Origin: Actinokineospora globicatena
GTDB lineage: Bacteria > Actinomycetota > Actinomycetes > Mycobacteriales > Pseudonocardiaceae
DNA length: 64,000 bases
Direction: 5' to 3'
Assembly (NCBI RefSeq): GCF_024171945.1
Contig: NZ_JAMTCR010000003.1
Coordinates: forward strand, 1,193,333 to 1,257,332
Shown here: piece after piece, positions 33,460 through 47,060 of the stretch
How positions within the stretch are numbered: position 1 is the stretch's first letter
Layout of the letters: the number at the start of each line of letters is the position of its first letter
Position numbers and translations under genes: made by a program
The notes under the pieces: model-generated
What the model saw: the letters and a program-made list of their open reading frames with translations, nothing else
What the model was told of the DNA's origin: nothing
The model's database searches: none

Positions 33460-34779
33460 TCAGCTCAACGCGGTGAGGGTCAGGGTGGCGTCGTAGGTCC
33501 CCGCGCCCACGCTCGCCGGGACCTTCAGGGTGAGGTCGGCACCGAGCAGCACCGAGCCCTTGGCGTGGTCGAGCGCCGCGCTGCCGAGGGTCGCGGGCCG
33601 CTTGAGGCCGTTGCCGCCGTCGAAGCCCGAGGCCACGGTCGCACCGGCCACGGCGCCGCCGGTGTTCTCGGTGGCCTTCGGGGCCCAGCCGAGGTACTTG
33701 CCGTCGAACGAGGTGCCGTTCGCGGCGAAGTCGCTGACCTGCGCGGAGACCGACCAGGCAGGCGCACCCGCGCGGGTGTCGGTCACCCGGACCGGGTTGA
33801 TCGAGCCGGTGGCCCGGTAGTGGTCACCGGCGGCCACGGCGGTGCCGAGGTCGACCAGGCCGTTGGTGCCGTCGATCGTCCACACGAACTCGCCGGGCTG
33901 CTCGGCCTGCGGCACGGTCACCCGCACGTCCTGCTCGGTCGCGCTGGGCTGCGGGTCCGGGGTGGAGGCCACGGTGTAGCCGATGTCGAAGGGCAGCGCG
34001 GGCTTGTAGTCCTGGGTGCCGCCGCAGCCGGTGGAGTAGAAGTGCGGGCGGACCGCGACGGGCACGGTGGTGACGAACTCCGGTGCCCACGAACCCCACT
34101 GGTTGTTGGCGCAGGTGCGGTTCTGCGCGGAGCCGTCCGGCACGGTGACCTCGACGCCCTGGTAGTCCGGGGTGACGCGGTAACCGGTGGCGGTCAGGCC
34201 GCTGAGCGAGCCCGCGTCGAAGGTGACCAGCTTGAGGCGGCCGAAGTCCTGCGCCGGGGTCGGGTTGCCGGACACGTCGGTGCCCGCGCCGAGGCTGAAC
34301 TCCGCGGTCAGCGACCCGGAGCCGTCAGCGGCCACGGTCACCACCGGGTTCTTGTAGATCTCGTTGGGGGCGTTGAACTGCGCCGGGTAGGCGTTGACGG
34401 TGTAGCTGCCGGTGAACGACAGCGTGCCCGCGCCGGTGGCCGGGTCGACGGTGCCGGTGCCCGCGGTGAACTTGACCGCGTTGGGCGTCTTCTGCGGCGA
34501 GGAGACCGGCATCGAGGTGGCCGGGGCGGGGGCGACGACGTACTGGGTCTGCGACCCGCCGGAGACCGAACCGGTGAGCAGCGCGGCGTTGCCGGTGAGG
34601 TCCTTGACGTTCCACGGGCCGAAGATGCCGACCTGCGCGTAGCCGCTCAGGCCCCAGACGAACGTCGCGTCGGTGACGGTCGCGGTGGCGGCGGACGCGG
34701 GCGTGGCGCCGAGAACGGTGGCGGCGAGCAGTGCCGCCGCGCCCACGGCGACCGCCTTGGCCGCGTGTGGTCTTGCCAT
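33460..34779 (-). CDS. HtaA-like secreted heme receptor, first gene of the iron-regulated operon
   Basis: Protein of 439 aa. The signal peptide ends near ASAA, then FVWGLSGYAQVGIFGPWNV starts an HtaA-like domain. A later CANNQWGSWAPEF and STGCGGTQDYKP share a probable disulphide. The last 150 residues are an Ig-like domain (VSAQVSDFAANGTSFDGKYLGW, read as VSDFAANGTSF). There is no obvious C-terminal anchor, so it may be released or held by partners. It is preceded by AGGAGG and by an IdeR-like box, fitting induction in iron shortage. Confidence 0.8.
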   Translation of the reverse strand: MARPHAAKAVAVGAAALLAATVLGATPASAATATVTDATFVWGLSGYAQVGIFGPWNVKDLTGNAALLTGSVSGGSQTQYVVAPAPATSMPVSSPQKTPNAVKFTAGTGTVDPATGAGTLSFTGSYTVNAYPAQFNAPNEIYKNPVVTVAADGSGSLTAEFSLGAGTDVSGNPTPAQDFGRLKLVTFDAGSLSGLTATGYRVTPDYQGVEVTVPDGSAQNRTCANNQWGSWAPEFVTTVPVAVRPHFYSTGCGGTQDYKPALPFDIGYTVASTPDPQPSATEQDVRVTVPQAEQPGEFVWTIDGTNGLVDLGTAVAAGDHYRATGSINPVRVTDTRAGAPAWSVSAQVSDFAANGTSFDGKYLGWAPKATENTGGAVAGATVASGFDGGNGLKRPATLGSAALDHAKGSVLLGADLTLKVPASVGAGTYDATLTLTALS

Positions 34780-34827
34780 GTGCGTTTCCTCCTGCGTGGG
34801 ACCGCGCGACCCCGAGCCCGGTCGTAG

Positions 34828-34846
34828 TTAGGTAAACCTACCCTAA
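34828..34846. promoter_or_regulatory. IdeR/DtxR-like iron box upstream of the heme operon
   Basis: TTAGGTAAACCTACCCTAA, 15 of 19 positions matching the DtxR/IdeR consensus TTAGGTTAGGCTAACCTAA, located 49 nt upstream of the HtaA-like start codon. It should repress the operon when iron is plentiful. Confidence 0.78.
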
Positions 34847-34913
34847 CTAGATGGTTCACCGCGTGACAAGAGCGACGGCCGACACACTGTCCACAGTGGT
34901 CTTCAAGGCACGC

Positions 34914-34946
34914 CGACAAGGGGTTCCTACGCGGAACCCCTTGTCG
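34914..34946 (-). terminator. Hairpin terminator downstream of hmuO
   Basis: Stem CGACAAGGGGTTCC / GGAACCCCTTGTCG (14 bp), loop TACGC, about 90 nt beyond the hmuO stop and ahead of the divergently placed regulatory region of the heme operon. It can act on the minus-strand hmuO transcript. Confidence 0.75.
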
Positions 34947-35012
34947 CGCAACGGTTATCACCAGGGCCGACGGGTTGCTCCGCCCGGCAGCGGACTTGCT
35001 TGGCACTACGGG

Positions 35013-35052
35013 GTTTGCTAGCAGTACACGGTGTTTGCTAGCAGTACTCGGT
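35013..35052. repeat. 20-bp tandem duplication at the hmuO stop codon
   Basis: Two adjacent copies of GTTTGCTAGCAGTACWCGGT (19 of 20 identical) at 35013 and 35033. The right-hand copy includes the last hmuO codons and stop, and the left copy repeats the end sequence downstream. Confidence 0.85.
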
Positions 35053-35682
35053 GGCGAGGTCGTCGAAAACGGCCCGGTTGAGCCGGAACGCGACGTTGGC
35101 CTCGTCCACCAGCGACTCGCGCTCACCCTCGCGCCACGGCGCGCCGTCGAGCAGCGCCCGGTAGTGGTCGCGGAACGGCTTGGGCTTGGCGACCTGGTCG
35201 AAGACGTAGAACCGCACGCCGTCGTCGGTCAGCCCGTAGATCTCCTGCATGCGACGGCGGATGACCTGACCGCCGGAGAGGTCGCCGAGGTAGCGGGTGT
35301 AGTGGTGCGCGACGAAGGCACCGCGCTCGGTGAACCCGACCTCGTTGAGACGGTCCACATAGGACTGGGTGGCGGGCAGCGGCTGTAACGCGTCGCGCCA
35401 CCGGGGGCCAGCGAGGAAGTCCAGGTCCTGGGCCAGCACGTCGCGGCGCAGCAGGCCGTCGATGACGAAGTCCCCGATCACCGGGTCACCGCGCCACGCC
35501 TCGCCCGCCTTCTCCAGCACGTCGTAGAAGAGGTAGCTCTGCGCCAACAACCCGGCGTACGCCTCGCGGGCCAACCCACCGCCCAACAACGCCTCGACGA
35601 ACACCGACCGCTCGGCCCGCTCGTGCTCGTCCCGCGTACCCGCCCGCAGCCGAGCCGCGAACCCCTCGTCCACCGCCGTCAT
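35038..35682 (-). CDS. hmuO: Heme oxygenase
   Basis: Protein of 214 aa that degrades imported heme to biliverdin, CO and iron. RAGTRDEHERAERS holds the proximal heme histidine and GDLSGGQVIRR is the distal-helix glycine motif. FYVFDQV is also typical. An IdeR-like box lies upstream, so it is expected to be induced with the heme importer. The ATG at 35682 gives the normal family start. Its stop codon lies within a 20-bp tandem duplication. Confidence 0.93.
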   Translation of the reverse strand: MTAVDEGFAARLRAGTRDEHERAERSVFVEALLGGGLAREAYAGLLAQSYLFYDVLEKAGEAWRGDPVIGDFVIDGLLRRDVLAQDLDFLAGPRWRDALQPLPATQSYVDRLNEVGFTERGAFVAHHYTRYLGDLSGGQVIRRRMQEIYGLTDDGVRFYVFDQVAKPKPFRDHYRALLDGAPWREGERESLVDEANVAFRLNRAVFDDLATEYC

Positions 35683-35697
35683 AGCCCACCATTCCAC

Positions 35698-35716
35698 TAA
35701 GGGTTGCCTTACCAAA
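35698..35716. promoter_or_regulatory. IdeR/DtxR-like iron box upstream of hmuO
   Basis: On the minus strand TTTGGTAAGGCAACCCTTA, 14 of 19 matches to the IdeR/DtxR consensus, ending 16 nt from the hmuO ATG. Weaker than the box at 34828 but correctly placed for repression. Confidence 0.6.
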
Positions 35717-35836
35717 CTAGGCCACCCAGCGGAGTGATACCAGCTCGATTTTCCCGACGATTGACCACTCACCGTGACAGATGCTGGCTACATTGGGTGG
35801 CCAATCGGCAGCGGATCGAGGTCGCGGCGGGTCGGG

Positions 35837-38164
35837 TCACGGTGCGCGGAGTTGGACGCCGATGATGCAGGTGTCGTCGTCGGTGTCGGAGTTGCTGTGG
35901 GTGAGGAGGCGGTCGAGGCGTTGGTCCAGTGTGGACGTGGTGCGGGCGGCGGTGGTGAGGAGGCGGGCGAGGGATTCCTCGACGGTGCGGTCTTTGCGTT
36001 CGATGAGGCCGTCGGTGTAGAGGAGGAGGGTGTCGGTGGGGGTGAGGTGGAGGTGGGCCTCGTCGTAGGTGGGGTTGGCGAGGCCGCCGAGCAGGGGGCC
36101 GGTGATGAGGGGCAGCGAGGTGGCGGTGCTGCCCTGGACCAGGACCGGGGGCAGGTGACCCGCGCGGGCCCACCGCAGGGTGTTGTCGGACGGGTCGAAC
36201 AGCGCGCACACAGCAGTGGCGGTGACGTGGTCGGTGAGGTGGCGGGTGACCAGGTTCAGCCAGGTCAGCAGCTGCGACGGACCGGCGCCGGTCGCCGCGA
36301 GGCCGCGCAGGGCGTTGCGCAGGACCACCATGCTCGTCGCCGCCTCGATGCCGTGGCCCGCGATGTCGCCCACGCACAGCAGGATCTGGGACGAGGGCAG
36401 GACGACCGCGTCGTACCAGTCGCCGCCGATGAGGTGGTCCTTCTCGGCGGGGCGGTAGCGGACGGCGACGTCGAGGCTCGGGGTGCTCAACGTGTTCTGC
36501 GCGGGCGGCATGATCGCGTGCTGCAGCTGCAGGGTCAGCTTGGTGCTCTCCACCGCCTGCTGCTCGCTGTGCGCCAACTGCTCCCGGGTCGCCGCCAGCG
36601 CGACCTCGGTCCAGTGCTGCGCCGAGATGTCCTGGTACGCCCCGCGCACCGCCGGGGACGGGCCGGGCACCGGTTCGGCGATGACCCGGATGTGCCTGGC
36701 CACCCCGTCGGACCTGCGCAGCCGGAACGCCGTCGACGCGGGCCGGTTGTGGTGCAACAGGGTGCGCAGGAACCGGCCGATCAGCACCGCGTCATCGGGG
36801 TGCGCGTGCCGGGCCAACTGCTCGACCGGCACCGGTTTCGCCGACGCCGGTAGCCCGTAGAGCGCGAACAGCTCGTTGTTCCACGCGATCTCCCCGGTCG
36901 CCAGGTTCTCCTCGAACCCGCCGATGCGACCGAGCCGTTGGGCGTGCTGCAACAGGTTCGCCAGCCGCGTCGCCTCGTCCTCGGTGTGCCACACCAACAA
37001 CACCGCGGCGCCGACCCGGCTGATCCCGACACCGAGCGCGGCCGTCAGCGGCACCTGGCCCACCAGCGCGGTCAGGTCGACCCGGTCGGCCCGGAACGCC
37101 TCCCCCGTGGCGAAAACGTGCTCCACCCGCTCGAACAACCCACCGTCGACCGCCGCCAACGGGTACGCCTCCAACAACAGGGCACCCACGACCTCGCCCC
37201 GCGGTCGGCCACCGAGGTCGCTGTAGCGGGGGTTCACGTGCGCGATCCGGAAGTCGACCACCCGGCCCGCGCCGTCGTGGTGCGGCCGCAACACCAACGC
37301 CGGATCCCGCAGGCTGTCCGCGAGATCGCACAGCTGCACGTCCTCCCCCGGCGCTAGCTCCGCGACCGGGTAATCCAGGCTGTGCGCGCACAACTGGGCC
37401 AACGCCGCCAACTGCCGCCACGCCCGCGGGGCCAGCTCCGCCACCGGGTGCGGCCAGCACACCTCAAGCACGCCGAGGACCCGGCCACCCGTGCTCGCCG
37501 GAAGCGCCGCTCTCGCCCCGGTCGGCACGTCGCGCTCACCGATCGACGGCACCCCCGCCGCCGCCAACGACGACACCCACTCCACGTCCCGCTTCACCAA
37601 CGCCGCCCGCGCCGGAACAGCCACCCCAGGCGGCACATACCGCCACCGGCCACCCTCGTCAGCCGCGAAACCCGCGCACCCGGCCAACGTCAGCGACGAG
37701 TCACCCCCGGCCGACCACACCGCCACCCCGACAGCGCCCAACGGCGCGAGCGCGTGCCGCAGCAACGACTCCGCCACCGCCTGCACGTCATGCGCCGCCA
37801 GCGCGCCACTCTCCGCCGTGCGGAGCCGAAGCGAGACACCGTCATCGACGGTCGCGCTCCACCGCGCGGCCTCCGCCAACTCGTCGCGCGCCGCCTCGTC
37901 GACGATCTCCGCCGCCAACTCCACCCGCGTCCGACCCGCCTGCTCGGCCAACTCCGCCAGCTGCGCGGCCGCCGCCGACGGCCCGCACCGCAGCCGCTCC
38001 ACCAGCACCCCCGTGGCCAGCTCGACCAACCCCCGCGCGGCCGTGGCGTCGTGCCCGTGCCGCACCTGGGCGCGCAGCCGGTCCACCGTCGCCGCCAACC
38101 GCCCGACGACGTCCGCGCGTCGGCTCTCCGGCAGCGGGATCTCGCGGGTGGTGTCCTGGGACAT
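35837..38164 (-). CDS. PAS/GAF sensor protein with SpoIIE-type PP2C phosphatase
   Basis: Protein of 775 aa. Residues 25-85 look like an ANTAR-type helical segment (GLVELATGVLVERL). A GAF domain follows (about 125-270), then a PAS-like region, then a PAS with PAC end (ENLATGEIAWNNELFALYG ... AYQDISAQHW) and the C-terminal PP2C phosphatase (about 545-775) with GGDWYDAV, VGDIAGHGIEAA and LLLYTDGLIERK, the metal-binding aspartates. SpoIIE phosphatases usually dephosphorylate anti-anti-sigma factors, switching sigma factors on. The ATG is 2 nt after the kinase stop, so the two signal proteins are co-translated. Confidence 0.88.
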   Translation of the reverse strand: MSQDTTREIPLPESRRADVVGRLAATVDRLRAQVRHGHDATAARGLVELATGVLVERLRCGPSAAAAQLAELAEQAGRTRVELAAEIVDEAARDELAEAARWSATVDDGVSLRLRTAESGALAAHDVQAVAESLLRHALAPLGAVGVAVWSAGGDSSLTLAGCAGFAADEGGRWRYVPPGVAVPARAALVKRDVEWVSSLAAAGVPSIGERDVPTGARAALPASTGGRVLGVLEVCWPHPVAELAPRAWRQLAALAQLCAHSLDYPVAELAPGEDVQLCDLADSLRDPALVLRPHHDGAGRVVDFRIAHVNPRYSDLGGRPRGEVVGALLLEAYPLAAVDGGLFERVEHVFATGEAFRADRVDLTALVGQVPLTAALGVGISRVGAAVLLVWHTEDEATRLANLLQHAQRLGRIGGFEENLATGEIAWNNELFALYGLPASAKPVPVEQLARHAHPDDAVLIGRFLRTLLHHNRPASTAFRLRRSDGVARHIRVIAEPVPGPSPAVRGAYQDISAQHWTEVALAATREQLAHSEQQAVESTKLTLQLQHAIMPPAQNTLSTPSLDVAVRYRPAEKDHLIGGDWYDAVVLPSSQILLCVGDIAGHGIEAATSMVVLRNALRGLAATGAGPSQLLTWLNLVTRHLTDHVTATAVCALFDPSDNTLRWARAGHLPPVLVQGSTATSLPLITGPLLGGLANPTYDEAHLHLTPTDTLLLYTDGLIERKDRTVEESLARLLTTAARTTSTLDQRLDRLLTHSNSDTDDDTCIIGVQLRAP

Positions 38165-38166
38165 GC

Positions 38167-42705
<4,539 letters not shown>

Positions 42706-43020
42706 CGCCCGTCCCTCGTGCGCAGGCACCCGCGCGGTCGCGCGGAGTGTCCTGGGTAACCGTACTCAGCGGGGCCAGCGCGTCGAGTGCGCGCCACCAC
42801 CCCCGACCACGGTTGTGTGCGCCCGCACCCGAAAGGCCGACCACCACGCACACCCGGTCACCGCGCGCCCCCCGAACAGGTTGTCCCGCAACGGCATCAG
42901 CGTCGCGCAAGCCCGCCGCAACCACCGGGCAAACACCGCTCACCAGCATCGGGTGGCGAACGCTCCCCGGGAGTCGACGGGCAGGTCATGCCCCCTCGGG
43001 GAACGGGCAGGAGGAACGAG
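42706..43020. other. Divergent promoter region between kinase and lectin genes
   Basis: 315 nt with no gene I can support. It must hold the kinase-operon promoter (minus) and the lectin promoter (plus). No clear operator or hairpin is visible. Confidence 0.45.
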
Positions 43021-44136
43021 ATGCGCGCGTTGCTGCGTCGGGCGCTGATCGCCGCGGTCACCACCGCCACGGTCGCCGTGGGGCTGGCCGGGACCGCCGA
43101 GGCGGGCCAGAACAAACCGCTCACCGCCGACTACGGACCCGTCGCCACCCTCACCCCAGCCGTCGGCCGCGACGTCGACGGCAGGCTCGTCGCCCTGACC
43201 AGAGGCTCCGACCGATCCCTGTGGTACAACACCCAGGCCGTCGCGGGCGTCGGCTGGAACGGGTGGCGCAACATCGGAACCCGGCAGCTGGCGGGCAAAC
43301 CGGTCGTCGACCGCGACACCAGCGGCCACCTCGTGGTGTTCGCCAGGGGCACCGACGACGCCCTGTGGTGGCGCACCCAGACCGACGCCGGGACGTTCGC
43401 CCCGTGGGTCCGCATCGGCGGCGGCATCACCGACGACCCCGCCGTCGGCCGCAACGCCGACGGGTCGCTCTCGGCCCTGGTGCGCGGCACCGCCGGGGAG
43501 CTGTGGGTGTGGAAGCAGGACGGCCCGGACACCACCACCGGCGCGTGGACCAACCTGGGCGGCGGCATCATCGGCTCCCCCGCCGTGGCCGCCCAGTCCG
43601 ACGGCAGGCTCGTCGCGGTCGTGCGCGGCGGCAGTGACGCGGTCTACGTCAAGACGCAGGCCGTGGCGTCCGGTGCGTGGGAACCCGATTACGTCTACCT
43701 CGGTGGAGCCATCAACACCCCGCCCACCGTCCAGCGCGGCGTGGACGGGCTGCTGCACCTGTTCGTCCGAGGTCTGGACAACGCGCTCTACGAGCTGCCG
43801 CAGAACGAACCGAGCGGCGCGTTCGGCACCTACACCCGGATCGGCGGGTCGTGGACCGCGGACCAGTTCGCCACCAGCAGGCAGGCCGACGGCCGGATCA
43901 GCGCCTTCGGCCGCGGCTCGGACAACGCGTTCTGGACCGTCGTGGAGACCGAGGCGGGCTCCGGCCGGTTCGGGGCACCCAGCAGCCTCGGCGGCCGGTT
44001 CACCAGCGGCGCCGCGGTCGGGGTGAACGTCGACGGTCGGCTGCAGGTGTTCGGCACCGGCGTCGACCGCCAGGTGTGGTCGGCCGCCCAGCTCGACCCG
44101 GACGGCGCGTACGCAGGGTTCACCATCACGGACTGA
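43021..44136 (+). CDS. Secreted PLL-type seven-bladed beta-propeller lectin
   Basis: Protein of 371 aa: signal peptide (cut near AEA-GQ), then seven repeats of about 47 residues with the shape AVGRxxDGRLxxxxRGxDxxLW, for instance VDRDTSGHLVVFARGTDDALWW, read as DTSGHLVVFARGTDDALW. This is the fold of the Photorhabdus lectins PLL/PHL, which bind fucose and related O-methylated sugars in pockets between blades. ATG after GGAGGAACG. A hairpin follows the stop. It is the fourth secreted lectin-like protein in the window. Confidence 0.85.
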   Translation: MRALLRRALIAAVTTATVAVGLAGTAEAGQNKPLTADYGPVATLTPAVGRDVDGRLVALTRGSDRSLWYNTQAVAGVGWNGWRNIGTRQLAGKPVVDRDTSGHLVVFARGTDDALWWRTQTDAGTFAPWVRIGGGITDDPAVGRNADGSLSALVRGTAGELWVWKQDGPDTTTGAWTNLGGGIIGSPAVAAQSDGRLVAVVRGGSDAVYVKTQAVASGAWEPDYVYLGGAINTPPTVQRGVDGLLHLFVRGLDNALYELPQNEPSGAFGTYTRIGGSWTADQFATSRQADGRISAFGRGSDNAFWTVVETEAGSGRFGAPSSLGGRFTSGAAVGVNVDGRLQVFGTGVDRQVWSAAQLDPDGAYAGFTITD

Positions 44137-44147
44137 CCCCCTGCTCA

Positions 44148-44187
44148 GTCGGCTGACCGCCTGCTCCATCCGGGGCGGTCAGCCGAC
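44148..44187 (+). terminator. Hairpin terminator after the PLL-type lectin gene
   Basis: 13-bp perfect stem GTCGGCTGACCGC / GCGGTCAGCCGAC around a 14-nt loop, 11 nt after the stop codon. Confidence 0.75.
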
Positions 44188-44290
44188 CGGCGTCCCTTGG
44201 ACCCCGTGGCGGGGACTCACCCCACGGTGGCTGTGGACAGTGGCAGACTCGGTGGTGGCTCGGTTGTCGCCGACATCGGGAGGTCGTCAG

Positions 44291-45079
44291 GTGCCCGACC
44301 AGACAGGCGGGTTCGACGTGCTCGGCCCGCTGCGCGCGCACCGCCTCGGCGTCGCCACCCCCGTCCCGGTCGGTGTCCAGCGGGTCGTGCTGATGGCGCT
44401 GCTGGTCGCCCGCCGCGCGGTCACCGGGCGGCACCTGCTCGACCTCGCCTGGCCGGACTCGGTCCCGCCCTCGGGCATGAAGGCGGTGCACGTGGCCATC
44501 TCCCGGCTGCGCGGCTGGCTCCGCTCGGCGTTCCCCGGCACCCACATCACCCGCGACCACGACAGCTACCGGCTCGACCTCGGCCCGTGGACCCTCGACG
44601 CGGACCGCTTCGACGCCCTGGCCGCCCGCGGGATGGACCGCACGGCGACCGCCGTCGTCCGGGTCCGCCACCTCGCCACCGCCCTCGCCCTCTGGCGCGG
44701 CCCAGTCCTCGACGCCCACCCGGTCGCCGCCGATTTCCCCACCACAGCGGGATGGGAACTCACCCGAACAGCCGCAGCCTGCGCCTTGGCCGACGCGGCC
44801 ATCAGCTCCGGCAGCCACCTCGTGGCCGTACCCGCCCTTGCCGCACTGGCCATCGAACGACCGACGGACGAGGCGATCTACGCGAGCTGGGCACAGTTGC
44901 TGACCACGTGCGGACGACAGGCCGAGGCCGTTGCAGTCCTCAACACCATCCGGGGACGGCTGGTGGACCACCTCGGGCTGGAGCCTGGACCCGTCCTGCG
45001 AGCCGCCCTCCAGCAAGCCCTGGCCCGCCCCCTACCGGACGCCCCGTACACCCCGACCCCCGCCACAGTCCAGGGATAA
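44291..45079 (+). CDS. Small SARP (winged-helix plus BTAD) regulator
   Basis: Protein of 262 aa with the minimal SARP architecture: a winged-helix domain at residues 8-95 (FDVLGPLRAHR, AVHVAISRLRGWL) and a bacterial transcriptional activator domain at 100-255 (LGLEPGPVLRAALQQALA). The GTG start has GGGAGG 7 nt upstream. Pathway-specific SARPs activate nearby metabolite genes, but no obvious metabolite cluster adjoins it, so the target is open. The DNA-binding helix is short compared with AfsR. Confidence 0.82.
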   Translation: MPDQTGGFDVLGPLRAHRLGVATPVPVGVQRVVLMALLVARRAVTGRHLLDLAWPDSVPPSGMKAVHVAISRLRGWLRSAFPGTHITRDHDSYRLDLGPWTLDADRFDALAARGMDRTATAVVRVRHLATALALWRGPVLDAHPVAADFPTTAGWELTRTAAACALADAAISSGSHLVAVPALAALAIERPTDEAIYASWAQLLTTCGRQAEAVAVLNTIRGRLVDHLGLEPGPVLRAALQQALARPLPDAPYTPTPATVQG

Positions 45080-45267
45080 CGCCATCCACAATGGACCTTT
45101 GGCCTGACCGGCGGCCAACTTCCCCTTCACAGCCCCGGTCCTCATCAGCGTTGTGCCGTAAGCCGGCCTAGCCCTCGTACCGGCTAGCCCCAACCCTGCC
45201 ACCCAAAGCCCATTATCTAGATAATACATAGCGGCCAGGAAGACATGGATAGTGACCACTGAAAGAA

Positions 45268-45296
45268 GGGAGCCCGGTCGTGGTGACCGGGCTCCC
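45268..45296. terminator. Bidirectional hairpin between convergent genes
   Basis: 12-bp perfect stem GGGAGCCCGGTC / GACCGGGCTCCC, loop GTGGT, nine nt from the deacetylase stop codon and between two converging transcripts. Confidence 0.85.
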
Positions 45297-45304
45297 GGAA
45301 GTGA

Positions 45305-46159
45305 TCAGCAGGCGCCGAGGTTGGTCCAGGTCCAGGGGGAGGTTGCGGGGCGTTCGGAGCGGGTCCACCAGTTGGCCTGGTAGAGCTTGCCGTCCTGGGA
45401 GACGCGGGTGCCGCCGACGTAGGTGCCGTTGCGCTGCCAGGTGGGGGCGGTGCAGGCGGGCGGGTACGGGCCGCCGGTGAGGGCTGGGAGGTCGAAGGTG
45501 TAGCCCTCGGACTTCCAGCGGGGGACGAGTTCCCGGTACGCGGCGAGGGTCGGGGTGCGGTCGCCGCCGCCGTCGTGGGAGAGGATCACGGCGCGGGGGA
45601 AGGCGTCGGCGGTGAGGCGGTCGACGAGGACCGGGGCCGGGGAGCCGTCCCAGTCGCGGGGGTCGACGGACCAGCCGAGGTTGGAGTGCCCCAGGGAGGC
45701 GGCGATGTCGGGCAAGCCGCCGCCCCAGCTGCCGAACGGGGCGCGGAAGTACGGGATCGGCAGCGCGGGGTCGCCCGCCGCCTGGCGGATGGCCGCGTCG
45801 GTCGCGGTCAGGTTGGCCCGGATGTCCGCGGGGGACAGCACCGAGAGGTCCTCGTGGGCGTACGAGTGGTTGCACAGCGGGTGGCCGTCGGCGACGATCC
45901 GCTTGACCAGGGCGGGGGCGGCGGTCGCGGTGGTGCCGGTCAGGCAGAACACCGCGCGGATCCGGTGCTCCCGCAACAGGTCCAGCAGTCCGGGGGTCAC
46001 CGCCGCGGTAGGACCGTCGTCGAAGGTGAGGGCGAGGACCTTCCCCGTACCCCTAGTGGTGTAGACGACCTCCCCGGTCGGCGCCGCGGACGCCGGGACG
46101 GCGGTGGCAGTGGTGGCGGCGAGCAGGGCGAGGGTGACGAGAGCGAGTCGCTTCAGCAT
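45305..46159 (-). CDS. Secreted polysaccharide deacetylase with chitin-binding module
   Basis: Protein of 284 aa. Signal peptide to about residue 26; NodB domain with motif 1 TFDDGP, motif 2 HSYAH (HxxxH), motif 3 RAPFG and late ILSHDGGGDR, giving the metal-binding Asp-His-His and the catalytic pair; C-terminal CBM5/12-like module (YVGGTRVSQDGKLYQANWWT, with aromatic WW). It removes acetyl groups from chitin or peptidoglycan outside the cell. The first aspartate of TFDDGP and the histidines are intact. GGAAGGGAG precedes the ATG. Confidence 0.92.
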   Translation of the reverse strand: MLKRLALVTLALLAATTATAVPASAAPTGEVVYTTRGTGKVLALTFDDGPTAAVTPGLLDLLREHRIRAVFCLTGTTATAAPALVKRIVADGHPLCNHSYAHEDLSVLSPADIRANLTATDAAIRQAAGDPALPIPYFRAPFGSWGGGLPDIAASLGHSNLGWSVDPRDWDGSPAPVLVDRLTADAFPRAVILSHDGGGDRTPTLAAYRELVPRWKSEGYTFDLPALTGGPYPPACTAPTWQRNGTYVGGTRVSQDGKLYQANWWTRSERPATSPWTWTNLGAC

Positions 46160-46355
46160 GGAACTCCCTTCCAGGGACCGAACCCTAGGGCCGCCGGGAG
46201 GGCCGGGCGACCATTAGATGATCTTGCTAATCGACCGCCGAGCGACCTCCACTGTGGACGCGGCGGGCGCACAGCCTCCTCTGGCGGACCACACAGGTCA
46301 GGCATAGCGGCGGTCGCGAACCTTGCCGGGTACCGACCGAGCAGAGGAGCACCGC

Positions 46356-46970
46356 ATGAACACCGAGTCCCCCACCCCCGACCAGTCCACCTGGGGCGCT
46401 CCGGCCAGCACCGACACCGACCCGACGGGCACCCGCCGCTGGTCGCCGAAGAAGGCCGCGCTGGCGATGGTCGTCGCGGTCGGGATCGCCGGCGCGGGCG
46501 GGTACGCGGCCTACGCCGCCACCGGCAGCGATACCAGCCAGACCACGGACCAGGGTCCGGGCGGCACGGGCCCCGGCGGAGGCGGCATGGGCGGCCTGAC
46601 CGACGCGCTGCACGGCGAGTTCCAGGTGTCCGACGGCTCTAGTGGCACGACGACCCAGGTGTTGCAGACTGGTGAGGTCACCGCCATCAGCGCCACCGAG
46701 CTGACGGCGGTGAGCGAGGACGGGTACACGAAGACCTACACGATCGACGCCGACACCGTCCTCGGTGCGACCACCACCAGCGGCAGCACAACGAACGGCA
46801 CAGCCACCAGCGACAGCGCCACCAGCGACAGCGCGGCGGGTGACATCGCCACCGGTGACACGGTCACCGTCGTGGCGACCGTCGCCGGCGACACCGCCAC
46901 CGCGACGTCCATCCGGGAGCAGGGCACCGGAGGCGACCAGCCACCGGCCCAGCCCACTGCGGGCAACTAG
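46356..46970 (+). CDS. Single-pass membrane protein with extracellular DUF5666-like domain
   Basis: Protein of 204 aa: 31-residue cytoplasmic head, one transmembrane helix (ALAMVVAVGIAGAGGYAAYA), a Gly-rich linker and an outer beta-rich domain (GEVTAISATELTAVSEDGYT, TYTIDADTV) resembling DUF5666-type modules. A Ser/Thr-rich loop with three TSDSA-like repeats splits the domain. Function unknown; nothing nearby explains it. GAGGAG ribosome site. Confidence 0.7.
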   Translation: MNTESPTPDQSTWGAPASTDTDPTGTRRWSPKKAALAMVVAVGIAGAGGYAAYAATGSDTSQTTDQGPGGTGPGGGGMGGLTDALHGEFQVSDGSSGTTTQVLQTGEVTAISATELTAVSEDGYTKTYTIDADTVLGATTTSGSTTNGTATSDSATSDSAAGDIATGDTVTVVATVAGDTATATSIREQGTGGDQPPAQPTAGN

Positions 46971-47060
46971 CGGGAACGAGCCCGCCACCGGCGTGACGGG
47001 GGTCATCCAGCGTCGCTTGTGGTCGTCTAGGGTCTAGCGCCGACCACGTACGGAGAGCCG

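Noticed and set aside
44137..45171. Plus-strand frame at 44197-45171 as a separate gene
   Set aside because: It overlaps the SARP gene in another frame and is dominated by Arg and Pro, a shadow of GC bias.
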